From Pseudomonadota bacterium (GTDB taxonomy: Bacteria; Pseudomonadota; Gammaproteobacteria; Burkholderiales; Casimicrobiaceae), in NCBI GenBank assembly GCA_022709775.1, contig JAKLIE010000064.1, forward strand, positions 1-7,884: a DNA stretch of 7,884 nucleotides. Reading direction: 5' to 3'. A model generated the notes under the pieces. The model ran no database searches. It was not told the origin of the DNA and saw nothing but the letters and a program-made list of their open reading frames with translations. Position 1 is the first letter of the stretch. Every line of letters starts with the position of its first letter. Both the position numbers and the translations under genes were made by a program. Shown piece after piece: positions 1 to 5,965 of the stretch.

Positions 1-1427
1 ATCGAGAAGTTGCCGACCGGCGCGCCCCCCGTCCCCGTGAAGCTGAACGTCGCACCGCCGCCGACCGTCGTCTTGCGGATGATGATCGTCCCGCCGCTGG
101 GCGCCCCGATCACGGTGACGCGCGCGCACGCCGGCGCGTTGTCGGTCGTGTCCGACGTCGTGTCGATCTGCGTGCTGCCGATGAACGCGACCGCGCAGTT
201 GTCGTAGGTGCCGATCGACGGATTCGCCTGCAGCGTCGCGTGGAACACCAGCGTCGTGCTGCCGAGCGCGGGGACGACGAAGCTCCCGCTCCACGTGAGC
301 GTCTGGCCGTTGGCCCACGGGTTGCCGATCGGGCCGCCGTTGTAGACCGACGTGCCGGCGGCATAGGTGAAGCCGGCGGGCAGAACGTCCCGGATCTGGT
401 CGAGGGTGACCGGCTCGTCGTCGCTGTTCGCGAACGTCACCGTGAACGTGACGTCGGTCGTCGAGCCCGACTGCACGACGGTCGTCGGACTCGCGGACTT
501 GCTCAGCGTCGTCGGGTTGATCGTCGGCGGGATGTCCGGGTAGACGAAGTGGCTGACGTCGGTGTGCTTGAGGTTCTGGCCGCTGTCGATGAACGAGTAG
601 GGGCTCGTCTCGGTGTCCGTCGAGGTCATGCCGACGACGCGGAACGTGTAGAGCGCGTAGTACGGCGTATTGGCGCTGTTCACCTCGAGGCCTGTGTGCA
701 CCAGGTCGTCGACGAGGATGTGCGGGTCGGGTCCGACGTCGGGCAGGTCGATGTAGACGGAGACCAGCTCGAAGGCCGCCGCGGGCCACGGCGCGTGCGC
801 GGCGGGCGTGAACACCAGGTGCTCGTCGCTGCCGACCGTGCCGGTGCGGCCGTCGACGCGGATCGTGAACGTGGAGCCGAGGTACACGTCCCAGGGATTG
901 ACGGTGACCGAGTCGATCTTGTTCGAGTTCGCGTTGATGTGCGCGTGCGCGTAGCTCAGCGTCCAGTTGCTGGCATCGACCTGGGTGGCGCCGGGCAGCG
1001 ACGGATCGCGGTCCCACAGGTAGACGGAGTGCGTCTGGCCGCCGATCACCTCGCCGATGTTGGGCACCGTGTCGCCGCACAGGTAGAAGTACGCCATCTT
1101 GTACTGGCCGGAGGGGATCGCGCCGACGTGGTAGACGCCGTCGTCGGTCGCCGCGAGCGTGATCCGGCCGCCGGCGAAGTTGCCGATCGTCGCCCAGACG
1201 TCGGTCACCGGGGCGTCCGCGGTGATCCGGTAGGCGGCGTAGTTGCACAGGTGCGCATCCGTGTGCGCGTTGTCCGCGAGCAGGATCGTGTGCGAGGTGC
1301 GCGTCACCGTGTAGGTCTGGGCCTGCGCGGCACCCGCCGCGAACCCCGCGAGGACCGCAATCGCCGCTCCCGCGACGATCCTGTCGACCCACCGGGCGAA
1401 CCTGTTACTCATCCTGGATGCAGCCAT
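1..1427 (-). CDS. Exported DUF11/prealbumin-like repeat protein, N-terminal part (runs off the window)
   Basis: The frame stays open from ATG 1427 to the window edge, giving 475 residues without a stop. The start at 1427 is chosen because AAGGGGAAG lies just upstream; the ATG at 1412 (MSNRFARW) is an alternative. Residues 1-36 form a Sec signal peptide: basic start, hydrophobic stretch AGAAIAVLAGFAAGAA, likely cleavage after AQA. Residues about 38-300 look beta-rich (many Thr, Val, Tyr and Asp), with a few cysteines and no recognised domain. Residues about 304-425 resemble the DUF11 / TIGR01451 surface-protein repeat (KSASPTTVVQSGSTTDVTFT, then DVLPAGFTYAAGT). The last 35 residues (GTIIIRKTTVGGGATFSFTG) resemble the opening of a prealbumin-like or SpaA-like domain found in cell-surface proteins. 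The product is probably secreted or surface-displayed; its binding role is unknown. The C-terminus, and so any anchoring or secretion signal, lies outside the window. Confidence 0.85.
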   Translation of the reverse strand, partial: MAASRMSNRFARWVDRIVAGAAIAVLAGFAAGAAQAQTYTVTRTSHTILLADNAHTDAHLCNYAAYRITADAPVTDVWATIGNFAGGRITLAATDDGVYHVGAIPSGQYKMAYFYLCGDTVPNIGEVIGGQTHSVYLWDRDPSLPGATQVDASNWTLSYAHAHINANSNKIDSVTVNPWDVYLGSTFTIRVDGRTGTVGSDEHLVFTPAAHAPWPAAAFELVSVYIDLPDVGPDPHILVDDLVHTGLEVNSANTPYYALYTFRVVGMTSTDTETSPYSFIDSGQNLKHTDVSHFVYPDIPPTINPTTLSKSASPTTVVQSGSTTDVTFTVTFANSDDEPVTLDQIRDVLPAGFTYAAGTSVYNGGPIGNPWANGQTLTWSGSFVVPALGSTTLVFHATLQANPSIGTYDNCAVAFIGSTQIDTTSDTTDNAPACARVTVIGAPSGGTIIIRKTTVGGGATFSFTGTGGAPVGNFS

Positions 1428-1814
1428 GCGCTTCCCCTTGAAATGGTCCGCCGCCGCGGCGATAAAACGACGCCCCGGCCTATCTGCCGATTTTTCATCG
1501 TCGCCCCTGGCAACGGGCGGTCCATTGACGTGCGTCAAGCCGGGGCGAACCGTCGCGAGCGCGCGGGGCGCGCCGGTGGATCGTGAATTGCAATTCTACA
1601 GCGCGCAGAGACGCCGCCCCGGCGAACGGATCGATCCAGCGCCGGCGGCTCGGCGATCGATTCGACCATCGCGGCCGAGCGTTCGCGCGTTGCGGAAGCC
1701 GCACGCCGAATCCGTCGGCGGGGTGGTTGTCCTCGACACCCTGTGCGGTACGGGCGCGGAGGCGGAGCGAGGCGTCGGCGAGTTCGCGCGACCTTCGGGC
1801 CGTCGCTTCGCCCG
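1428..1814. other. Intergenic region without a convincing gene
   Basis: This stretch of about 390 bases separates the exported-protein gene from the frameshifted gene upstream; both are on the minus strand. The open frames crossing it are Arg/Pro-rich, lack family resemblance and look like GC-driven noise. It contains the AAGGGGAAG ribosome-binding site of the exported-protein gene, a perfect TTGAC-N4-GTCAA palindrome and a GAATTGCAATTC palindrome. No clear terminator for the upstream gene was seen. Confidence 0.6.
1525..1538 (-). promoter_or_regulatory. FNR/Anr-type operator upstream of the exported-protein gene
   Basis: The plus strand reads TTGACGTGCGTCAA, a perfect 5-4-5 inverted repeat matching the FNR/Anr/Dnr family pattern TTGAC/T-N4-G/ATCAA. 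Its centre is about 104 bases upstream of ATG 1427. If it acts as a class II site (centre at -41.5), the -10 hexamer would fall near 1502-1497, where the minus strand has only a weak GACGAT. The only nearby gene that reads away from it in a suitable direction is the exported protein. This suggests oxygen- or redox-responsive control; binding is inferred. Confidence 0.45.
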
Positions 1815-2455
1815 CTACGACCGGCGGTCCTTGCCGCGCGGCTCGGACGCCGTGCCCGGACGCGCGATCTCCACGTCGCAGGTGCGCGCGCATAACGCAC
1901 CGTTCAGCGCGAAGCGGTCGCCCGTCCGGCGTCCCTGGAAGTAGATCTCGTACGGTCTGCCGTACGCGGATGCGAGCGGGCCGATGCCGTTGCCGGTCAT
2001 CACGGGCGTCCCGTCCGCGGCGACGCGGCCGCTCGCGAAATCGTACCCCGGCTGCCCGGGGGTGCCGCGTTCGGCCGTGGATTCGCCGCCGCGCACGACG
2101 ATTCCTCCGCTTCGGATCAGCGGAGGGGCCCTGCCCACCGCCGAACATTTGCAGGTGGCGACCCATGCACCGTCGTACCGCGATGCGTCGGCGATCGGAG
2201 GCGGCGGCGCGGCGGATGCCGCGACGGCCTTCGCCGCGCTCTCGGCCTGTTCGGCTTTCGCGGCGTCGGCGTCCTGGCGCGCTGCTCGGCGTCGGCCCGA
2301 GCCTTCTCGGATGCCGCGAGATCGGCTTCGAGCTTCGCTTTCGCCGGATCGGGCGCGGCGACCTGCACCCCCGTCGGACGCGAGCCGCCGATCCATCCCT
2401 CCCACCAGGCGGCGTCGCCGGCGAGTGCCGCGATCGCGATCGCGCCGACGGGCAT
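1815..2455 (-). pseudogene. Small membrane-anchored or exported protein of unknown function, broken by a frameshift near 2282
   Basis: Two minus-strand frames must be joined to make one plausible protein of about 212 residues. The N-terminal part starts at ATG 2455 with a hydrophobic segment (PVGAIAIAALAGDAAWW), then a charged Ala/Glu/Lys-rich, coiled-coil-like stretch (KAKLEADLAASEKARADAEQ). Near 2282 the coding character moves to another frame, which continues the same heptad-like pattern (QDADAAKAEQAESAAKA). It then gives a compact domain (RYDGAWVATCKCSAVG ... YGRPYEIYFQGRRTGDRF ... LCARTCDVEIAR) ending at TAG 1815-1817. One inserted base at the junction would restore a single frame. Four cysteines (CKC and C-x3-C) could form disulfides outside the cytoplasm. 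I do not recognise the family. No good ribosome-binding site precedes ATG 2455, so the start is uncertain. A recent mutation and a sequencing or assembly error are both possible. Confidence 0.6.
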
Positions 2456-2541
2456 CGCCCGGCGCCGGGCAGTCCTGGCGGGCGCGAATCGGCCCCGGCA
2501 GCGCGCCGGCGAGTCGCTCGCTGGCCGGCCGGACAGGAATG

Positions 2542-2555
2542 ATGATCGAAATCAA
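2542..2555 (+). promoter_or_regulatory. FNR-like box in the divergent spacer upstream of hemA
   Basis: The sequence ATGATCGAAATCAA matches the FNR consensus TTGAT-N4-ATCAA at 9 of 10 specified bases; on the minus strand it reads TTGAT-TTCG-ATCAT. It lies between the divergent frameshifted gene and hemA. Its centre is about 41 bases upstream of the centre of the TAGAAT box, near -50 from the expected transcription start, which is not the classical -41.5. Anr/FNR control of hemA is known in Pseudomonas, which gives this match some weight. Binding is inferred. Confidence 0.35.
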
Positions 2556-2586
2556 TGTCCTGCGCCGCACCGTCCCGTGTGCGCGG

Positions 2587-2592
2587 TAGAAT
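2587..2592 (+). promoter_or_regulatory. Candidate -10 box of the hemA promoter
   Basis: TAGAAT matches the sigma-70 -10 consensus at 5 of 6 positions and ends 42 bases before the chosen hemA ATG. This gives a leader of about 36 bases if transcription starts near 2599. No good -35 hexamer lies 16-18 bases upstream, so an activator (for example at the FNR-like box) may be needed. Confidence 0.4.
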
Positions 2593-2634
2593 GCGCCGGA
2601 GCCGGACGGGGTGCCCCCCGTTCCCGGCAACGCC

Positions 2635-3909
2635 ATGTCGCTCCATACCGTCGGCCTCAATCACACGACCGCGCCGCTCGAGGTGCGCGAACGGGTCACG
2701 TTCGGGCCGGACGCGCTCGCCGACGCGCTGCGCGACATCACCGGCGCACGCACGGTCAAGGAAGCGGCGATCCTGTCGACCTGCAACCGGACCGAGGTCT
2801 ATTTCCACGGCGGCGAACCGACGCGCGTCGCGCACTGGCTCGAGGACGTGCACGGACTCAAGTCCGACACGCTTCGGCCGCACCTCTACACGCTGGGGCA
2901 GGACCAGGCCGTGACGCACGCTTTCCGCGTCGCCGCGGGGCTGGACTCGATGGTGCTGGGCGAGCCCCAGATCCTCGGGCAGATGAAGCAGGCGGTGCGC
3001 ACCGCCGAGTCCGCCGGGTCGCTCGGCCTCGTGCTCAATCGCCTGTTCCAGCGCACGTTCGCGGTCGCGAAGGACGTGCGCTCGCAGACCGACATCGGCA
3101 GTGCGTCGATCTCGATGGCCGCCGCCGCCGTCAAGCTCGCCGAGCGCATCTTTCCGTCGATCACCGACCAGCGGCTGCTGCTGATCGGCGCGGGCGAGAT
3201 GATCGAACTGGCCGCGAATCACTTCGTCGCGAGGCACCCGAAATCGGTCACGGTCGCGAACCGCACGCTCGAGCGGGGGCAGTCGCTCGCCGACCGGCTC
3301 GGGGCCGAGGCGATCCTGCTGAACGAGCTGTCCGAGCGGTTGCCGCAGTTCGACATGATCGTCACCTGCACGGCGAGCACGCTGCCGATCCTGGGCAAGG
3401 GGCTCCTCGAGCGGGTGATCAAGGCGCGGCGCCACGCGCCGGTGTTCATCGTCGATCTCGCTGTGCCGCGCGACGTCGAGCCCGAGGCCGGCGCGCTCGA
3501 CGACGTGTTCCTCTACTCGGTCGACGACCTGTCGGCGATCGTCAAGGACAACCTGCAGATCCGGAAGGAAGCGGTCGTGCAGGCCGAGGCGATGATCGCC
3601 GAGCAGACCGGGCACTTCCTGCGCTGGCTCGAGGGCCGCACCGTCGTCCCGACGATCCACGCGCTGTCCGGCCACGTCGACGAGATGCGCGAGATCGAGC
3701 TCGAGCGCGCGCGTCGCATGCTCGCGAACGGCACGCCGCCCGACCGCGTGCTCGATGCGCTCGCGCGCGGGCTCGCGAACAAGTTCCTGCACGCGCCGCT
3801 CTCGGCGCTCAACACGGCCGGCGACGCCGAGCGCGCCGAGTTGATCGCGCTGTTCGGGCGCGTCTACCGCCTGCACGAGCCTCCGGTCGACGGGTCCAGA
3901 GGGCGCTGA
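2635..3909 (+). CDS. hemA: Glutamyl-tRNA reductase
   Basis: This cytoplasmic enzyme reduces glutamyl-tRNA(Glu) with NADPH to glutamate-1-semialdehyde, the first committed step of C5-pathway tetrapyrrole (heme, siroheme, cobalamin) synthesis. The product is 424 residues, close to the usual 410-430. Family hallmarks are visible: the N-terminal MSLHTVGLNHTTAPLEVRE; the catalytic cysteine C50 in STCNRTEVY; the DSMVLGEPQILGQ signature; the NADPH-binding Rossmann loop IGAGEM at residues 184-189; and VFIVDLAVPRDVEP. The C-terminal helical dimerisation part (KFLHAPLSALN) is intact. ATG 2635 is chosen because it gives the standard family N-terminus. GTG 2611 would add eight atypical residues and lies only about 12 bases after the likely transcription start. 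It is followed by prfA, the usual order in beta- and gammaproteobacteria, but with a 180-base gap filled by palindromic repeats. Confidence 0.97.
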   Translation: MSLHTVGLNHTTAPLEVRERVTFGPDALADALRDITGARTVKEAAILSTCNRTEVYFHGGEPTRVAHWLEDVHGLKSDTLRPHLYTLGQDQAVTHAFRVAAGLDSMVLGEPQILGQMKQAVRTAESAGSLGLVLNRLFQRTFAVAKDVRSQTDIGSASISMAAAAVKLAERIFPSITDQRLLLIGAGEMIELAANHFVARHPKSVTVANRTLERGQSLADRLGAEAILLNELSERLPQFDMIVTCTASTLPILGKGLLERVIKARRHAPVFIVDLAVPRDVEPEAGALDDVFLYSVDDLSAIVKDNLQIRKEAVVQAEAMIAEQTGHFLRWLEGRTVVPTIHALSGHVDEMREIELERARRMLANGTPPDRVLDALARGLANKFLHAPLSALNTAGDAERAELIALFGRVYRLHEPPVDGSRGR

Positions 3910-3919
3910 CGCCGGGGTT

Positions 3920-3956
3920 GGGGTCTGACCCCGGTATCATCGGGATCTGACCCCGG
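3920..3956 (+). repeat. Two GGGTCTGACCC palindromic repeats after hemA
   Basis: Two copies, GGGGTCTGACCCC (3920-3932) and GGGATCTGACCCC (3942-3954), both followed by GG, start 11 bases after the hemA stop. They carry the same odd-length core as the copies at 5194-5374 and 7215-7327 but have G/C arms rather than AAAGTA/TACTTT arms. The second copy has one mismatch in the left arm. Confidence 0.8.
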
Positions 3957-3960
3957 TGTT

Positions 3961-3982
3961 GCGTTCCCGCGACCGGGAATGC
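3961..3982 (+). other. Stem-loop between hemA and prfA
   Basis: GCGTTCCCG and CGGGAATGC can pair as a nine-base stem (one G·U pair) around a CGAC loop. It lies about 50 bases after hemA. No U-tract follows, so it is not a convincing intrinsic terminator. It could instead stabilise the mRNA end or be a decayed repeat. Function is unknown. Confidence 0.4.
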
Positions 3983-4048
3983 TTGCTGCGGGCGAGCCGT
4001 TCGCCGCTCACGCAGGCAATCGCGCGCCTGACCGGGCGTCGTCCGGAA

Positions 4049-4086
4049 CCGGGGTCGTACCCCGATGAGGCCGGGGTCAGACCCCT
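4049..4086 (+). repeat. Two palindromic repeats directly before prfA
   Basis: CCGGGGTCGTACCCCG (4049-4064) is a variant with GT in place of AG. CCGGGGTCAGACCCCT (4071-4086) is a canonical copy in the TCAG orientation, opposite to the copies just after hemA. The second ends three bases before the prfA ATG, so it occupies the place where the ribosome-binding site should be. Confidence 0.8.
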
Positions 4087-4089
4087 ACC

Positions 4090-5175
4090 ATGAAGCTCTC
4101 GCTCCGCACCCGCCTCGAACAGCTCGCGACCCGGCTCGCCGAGCTCGACCATCTGCTCGCCGCGCCCGAAACGGCGGGCGACATGGACCGCTTCCGCGCG
4201 TATTCGAGGGAGCACGCCGAGGTGACGCCGGTCGTCGAGCGCTTCGACGCCTGGCGGCAGGCGGAGTCCGATCTCGCGGCGGCCGACGAGATGGCTGCGG
4301 AGCCGTCGATGAAGGCGTTCGCCGACGAGGAGCGCGCGGCCGCGAAGTCGCGCATGGATGCGCTCGAGCGCGACCTGCAGGCCGCGCTGCTCCCGAAGGA
4401 CGCGAACGACGCGCGCAACGTGTTCCTCGAAGTTCGCGCGGGCACGGGAGGCGACGAGTCGGCGCTCTTCGCGGGCGACCTCATCCGCATGTACGCGCGC
4501 TACGCCGAGCGCCAGGGCTGGAAGGTCGAGATCGTGTCGTCGTCGCCTTCCGAGCTCGGCGGCTACCGCGAGGTGATCGCGCGCATCGCGGGCGAGGGCG
4601 CCTACGCGAAGCTCAAGTTCGAGTCCGGCGGCCACCGCGTGCAGCGCGTGCCCGAGACCGAGGCGCAGGGACGCATCCACACGTCGGCGTGCACGGTGGC
4701 CGTGCTGCCGGAAGCCGATCCGATCGCCGACATCCAGATAAGTCCGGCGGACCTGCGCATCGACACGTTCCGGGCCTCGGGCGCGGGCGGCCAGCACATC
4801 AACAAGACCGATTCCGCCGTGCGCATCACGCACCTGCCGACCGGGCTCGTCGTCGAATGCCAGGACGACCGCTCGCAGCACCGCAACCGCGCGCAGGCGA
4901 TGGCGGTGCTCGCGTCGCGCCTGCTCGACCGCGAGCGCAACGAGCGCCAGGCGAAGGAGGCTGCGGCGCGCAAGAGCCTGATCGGGTCGGGTGACCGCAG
5001 CGAGCGCATCCGCACCTACAATTTCCCGCAGGGTCGGGTGACCGACCACAGGATCAACCTGACGCTCTACCGGATCGACGCGATCGTGGACGGCGACCTC
5101 GACGAGATCGTCACCGCGCTCCAGCAGGAGTTCCAGGCCGAGCAACTCGCGGCGCTTGGAGGAGAGGAGACCTGA
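4090..5175 (+). CDS. prfA: Peptide chain release factor 1
   Basis: RF1 recognises UAA and UAG stop codons in the ribosomal A site and triggers hydrolysis of the peptidyl-tRNA. The predicted protein has 361 residues, the normal length. The stop-codon-reading PxT motif is PET at 188-190 (in [11 protein letters not shown]), and the catalytic GGQ motif is at 233-235 ([16 protein letters not shown]). The glutamine of that motif is the residue methylated by PrmC, encoded two genes downstream. The helical N-terminal domain and the RF1-type C-terminus ([20 protein letters not shown]) are complete. The start ATG 4090 gives the standard N-terminus, but only GGGG inside a palindromic repeat is available as a Shine-Dalgarno sequence. 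The TGA stop overlaps the ATG of the next gene as TGATG, after a strong GGAGGAGAGGAG, so translation is probably coupled. Confidence 0.97.
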   Translation: MKLSLRTRLEQLATRLAELDHLLAAPETAGDMDRFRAYSREHAEVTPVVERFDAWRQAESDLAAADEMAAEPSMKAFADEERAAAKSRMDALERDLQAALLPKDANDARNVFLEVRAGTGGDESALFAGDLIRMYARYAERQGWKVEIVSSSPSELGGYREVIARIAGEGAYAKLKFESGGHRVQRVPETEAQGRIHTSACTVAVLPEADPIADIQISPADLRIDTFRASGAGGQHINKTDSAVRITHLPTGLVVECQDDRSQHRNRAQAMAVLASRLLDRERNERQAKEAAARKSLIGSGDRSERIRTYNFPQGRVTDHRINLTLYRIDAIVDGDLDEIVTALQQEFQAEQLAALGGEET

Positions 5176-5177
5176 TG
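5155..5177 (+). promoter_or_regulatory. Strong ribosome-binding site and TGATG stop/start overlap
   Basis: GGAGGAGAGGAG lies 6-17 bases before ATG 5175, which shares its A with the prfA stop TGA. This fixes the start of the acetyltransferase frame at 5175 and indicates translational coupling. The arrangement matters because the acetyltransferase fold begins only about 75 codons later, beyond a repeat array. Confidence 0.7.
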
Positions 5178-5915
5178 GCGCCGGGGAAAAGTAGGGTCAG
5201 ACCCCATTTATCGGGGGAAAGTGGGGTCAGACCCGGGGAAAGCGGAGTCAGACCCGACGTTCCGCATACGGTGTCGACCGAAGCTCGGCGTCGGTCCCGG
5301 AAAGCAGGGTCAGAACCCACTTCTCGGAAAGTAGGGTCTGACCCTGCTTTTGCGGGGAAAGTAGGGTCTGACCCTACTTTTTCGGGGAGCGTCGTCTCCA
5401 AGCCGACGCCATGGCTCCAGACGCTGCGGCTCGACCTCCGGGAGTTCGTGCCGGCGGACGTCGAGGACATCGTGCGTCTCGACGCCGACCCGCGCGTCAT
5501 GAAGTACATCGCCGACGGCCGCGTGCATTCGCGCGAGGAGACCCTCGCGCTGTTCCCGCGGATCCTCCGCTATCCCCGCCTCTACGTGGACCTGGGCATC
5601 TGGCGCGCATCCCGGCGCGACACCGGCGCGTTCATCGGCTGGTTCTCTCTCAAGTACGCGGGCAAGTCGAGCGACATCGAGATCGGCTACCGGCTGCTGC
5701 CCGATGCCTGGGGGCTGGGATTCGCCACCGAGGGCGCTGCCGCCATGCGCGACTACGGCTTCGACGACCTGGGCCTCGGGCGCATCATCGGCGTCACGCA
5801 TCCCGGCAACCGCGCGTCGCAGCATGTCCTCAGGAAGGTCGGCATGGTCGACGAGGGTTGGGGGCGCTACTACGACACGCGGCTGCGGCTGTTCGCGATC
5901 GAGAGCGGGGCCTGA
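5175..5915 (+). CDS. GNAT-family N-acetyltransferase (RimJ/RimL type) with a repeat-encoded N-terminal extension
   Basis: The 246-residue product transfers an acetyl group from acetyl-CoA to an unidentified amine; RimJ/RimL relatives acetylate protein N-termini or small molecules. The fold starts near residue 78 (TPWLQTLRLDLREFVPADVE) and continues through DIEIGYRLLPDAWGLGFATE, whose W179-GLGFA contains the acetyl-CoA pyrophosphate loop, and RIIGVTHPGNRASQHVLRKV, a typical C-terminal motif. Residues 1-75 are unlike any GNAT domain: they are translated palindromic repeats, reading as SRVRPH, SGVRPG and SGVRPD, then GSEPTS, VGSDPAF and VGSDPTF. No ATG, GTG or TTG lies in frame between the array and the fold; the only other candidate is GTG 5271, inside the array. 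ATG 5175 is favoured by the strong ribosome-binding site and TGATG overlap with prfA. Whether the extension is made, cleaved or tolerated is unknown. Target specificity cannot be read from the sequence. Confidence 0.85.
   Translation: MAPGKSRVRPHLSGESGVRPGESGVRPDVPHTVSTEARRRSRKAGSEPTSRKVGSDPAFAGKVGSDPTFSGSVVSKPTPWLQTLRLDLREFVPADVEDIVRLDADPRVMKYIADGRVHSREETLALFPRILRYPRLYVDLGIWRASRRDTGAFIGWFSLKYAGKSSDIEIGYRLLPDAWGLGFATEGAAAMRDYGFDDLGLGRIIGVTHPGNRASQHVLRKVGMVDEGWGRYYDTRLRLFAIESGA
5187..5385 (+). repeat. Array of six palindromic repeats inside the acetyltransferase reading frame
   Basis: Cores are at 5194-5204, 5224-5234 and 5245-5255 (GGGTCAGACCC, the third GAGTCAGACCC), 5307-5318 (GGGTCAGAACCC, one extra A), and 5334-5344 and 5364-5374 (GGGTCTGACCC). 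Most are preceded by GGGGAAAGT or similar; the last two are followed by TGCTTTT or TACTTTTT. The last unit is a perfect inverted repeat, AAAGTAGGGTC / GACCCTACTTT around one T (5358-5380). Core-to-core spacings are irregular (21 to about 62 bases), and a unique spacer of about 45 bases separates the third and fourth units. Irregular spacing and self-complementarity make this unlike a CRISPR array. Confidence 0.9.
5358..5384 (+). terminator. Terminator-like stem-loop with T5 tail inside the acetyltransferase frame
   Basis: AAAGTAGGGT can pair with ACCCTACTTT around a CTG loop, giving a ten-base stem followed by further T residues (ACTTTTTCGG). This resembles an intrinsic terminator and, being symmetric, could work in both directions. 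If active it would reduce transcription into the acetyltransferase and prmC. When the upstream part is being translated, ribosomes would tend to prevent the hairpin. Function is inferred. Confidence 0.35.
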
Positions 5916-5965
5916 GACTAATCCATGCGGGCACCTTTCGTGGACAGGCCGCGCACGTTGCCGAA

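Noticed and set aside
240..1586. 448-codon plus-strand frame opposite the exported-protein gene
   Set aside because: The opposite strand encodes a coherent signal peptide and DUF11-like domain; this frame is Arg/Val/Asp-rich noise.
2611..2634. GTG 2611 as the hemA start
   Set aside because: A GGAG lies nine bases upstream, but the added residues do not fit the family and the site is very close to the likely transcription start; ATG 2635 places the catalytic cysteine at residue 50 as usual.
1495..3876. 793-codon minus-strand open frame antisense to hemA
   Set aside because: It is complementary to an unmistakable hemA; its Arg/Asp/His-rich composition is that of a GC-rich shadow frame.
3937..5145. 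402-codon minus-strand frame opposite prfA
   Set aside because: Shadow of prfA, whose PET and GGQ motifs are intact on the plus strand.
5187..5385. CRISPR array
   Set aside because: Units are self-palindromic over nearly their full length, spacings are irregular and often under 20 bases, arms vary, and no cas genes are present.
5411..5965. Upstream extension of the prmC frame to ATG 5411
   Set aside because: This part overlaps the acetyltransferase out of frame and has no PrmC similarity; GTG 5966 gives the normal family length.
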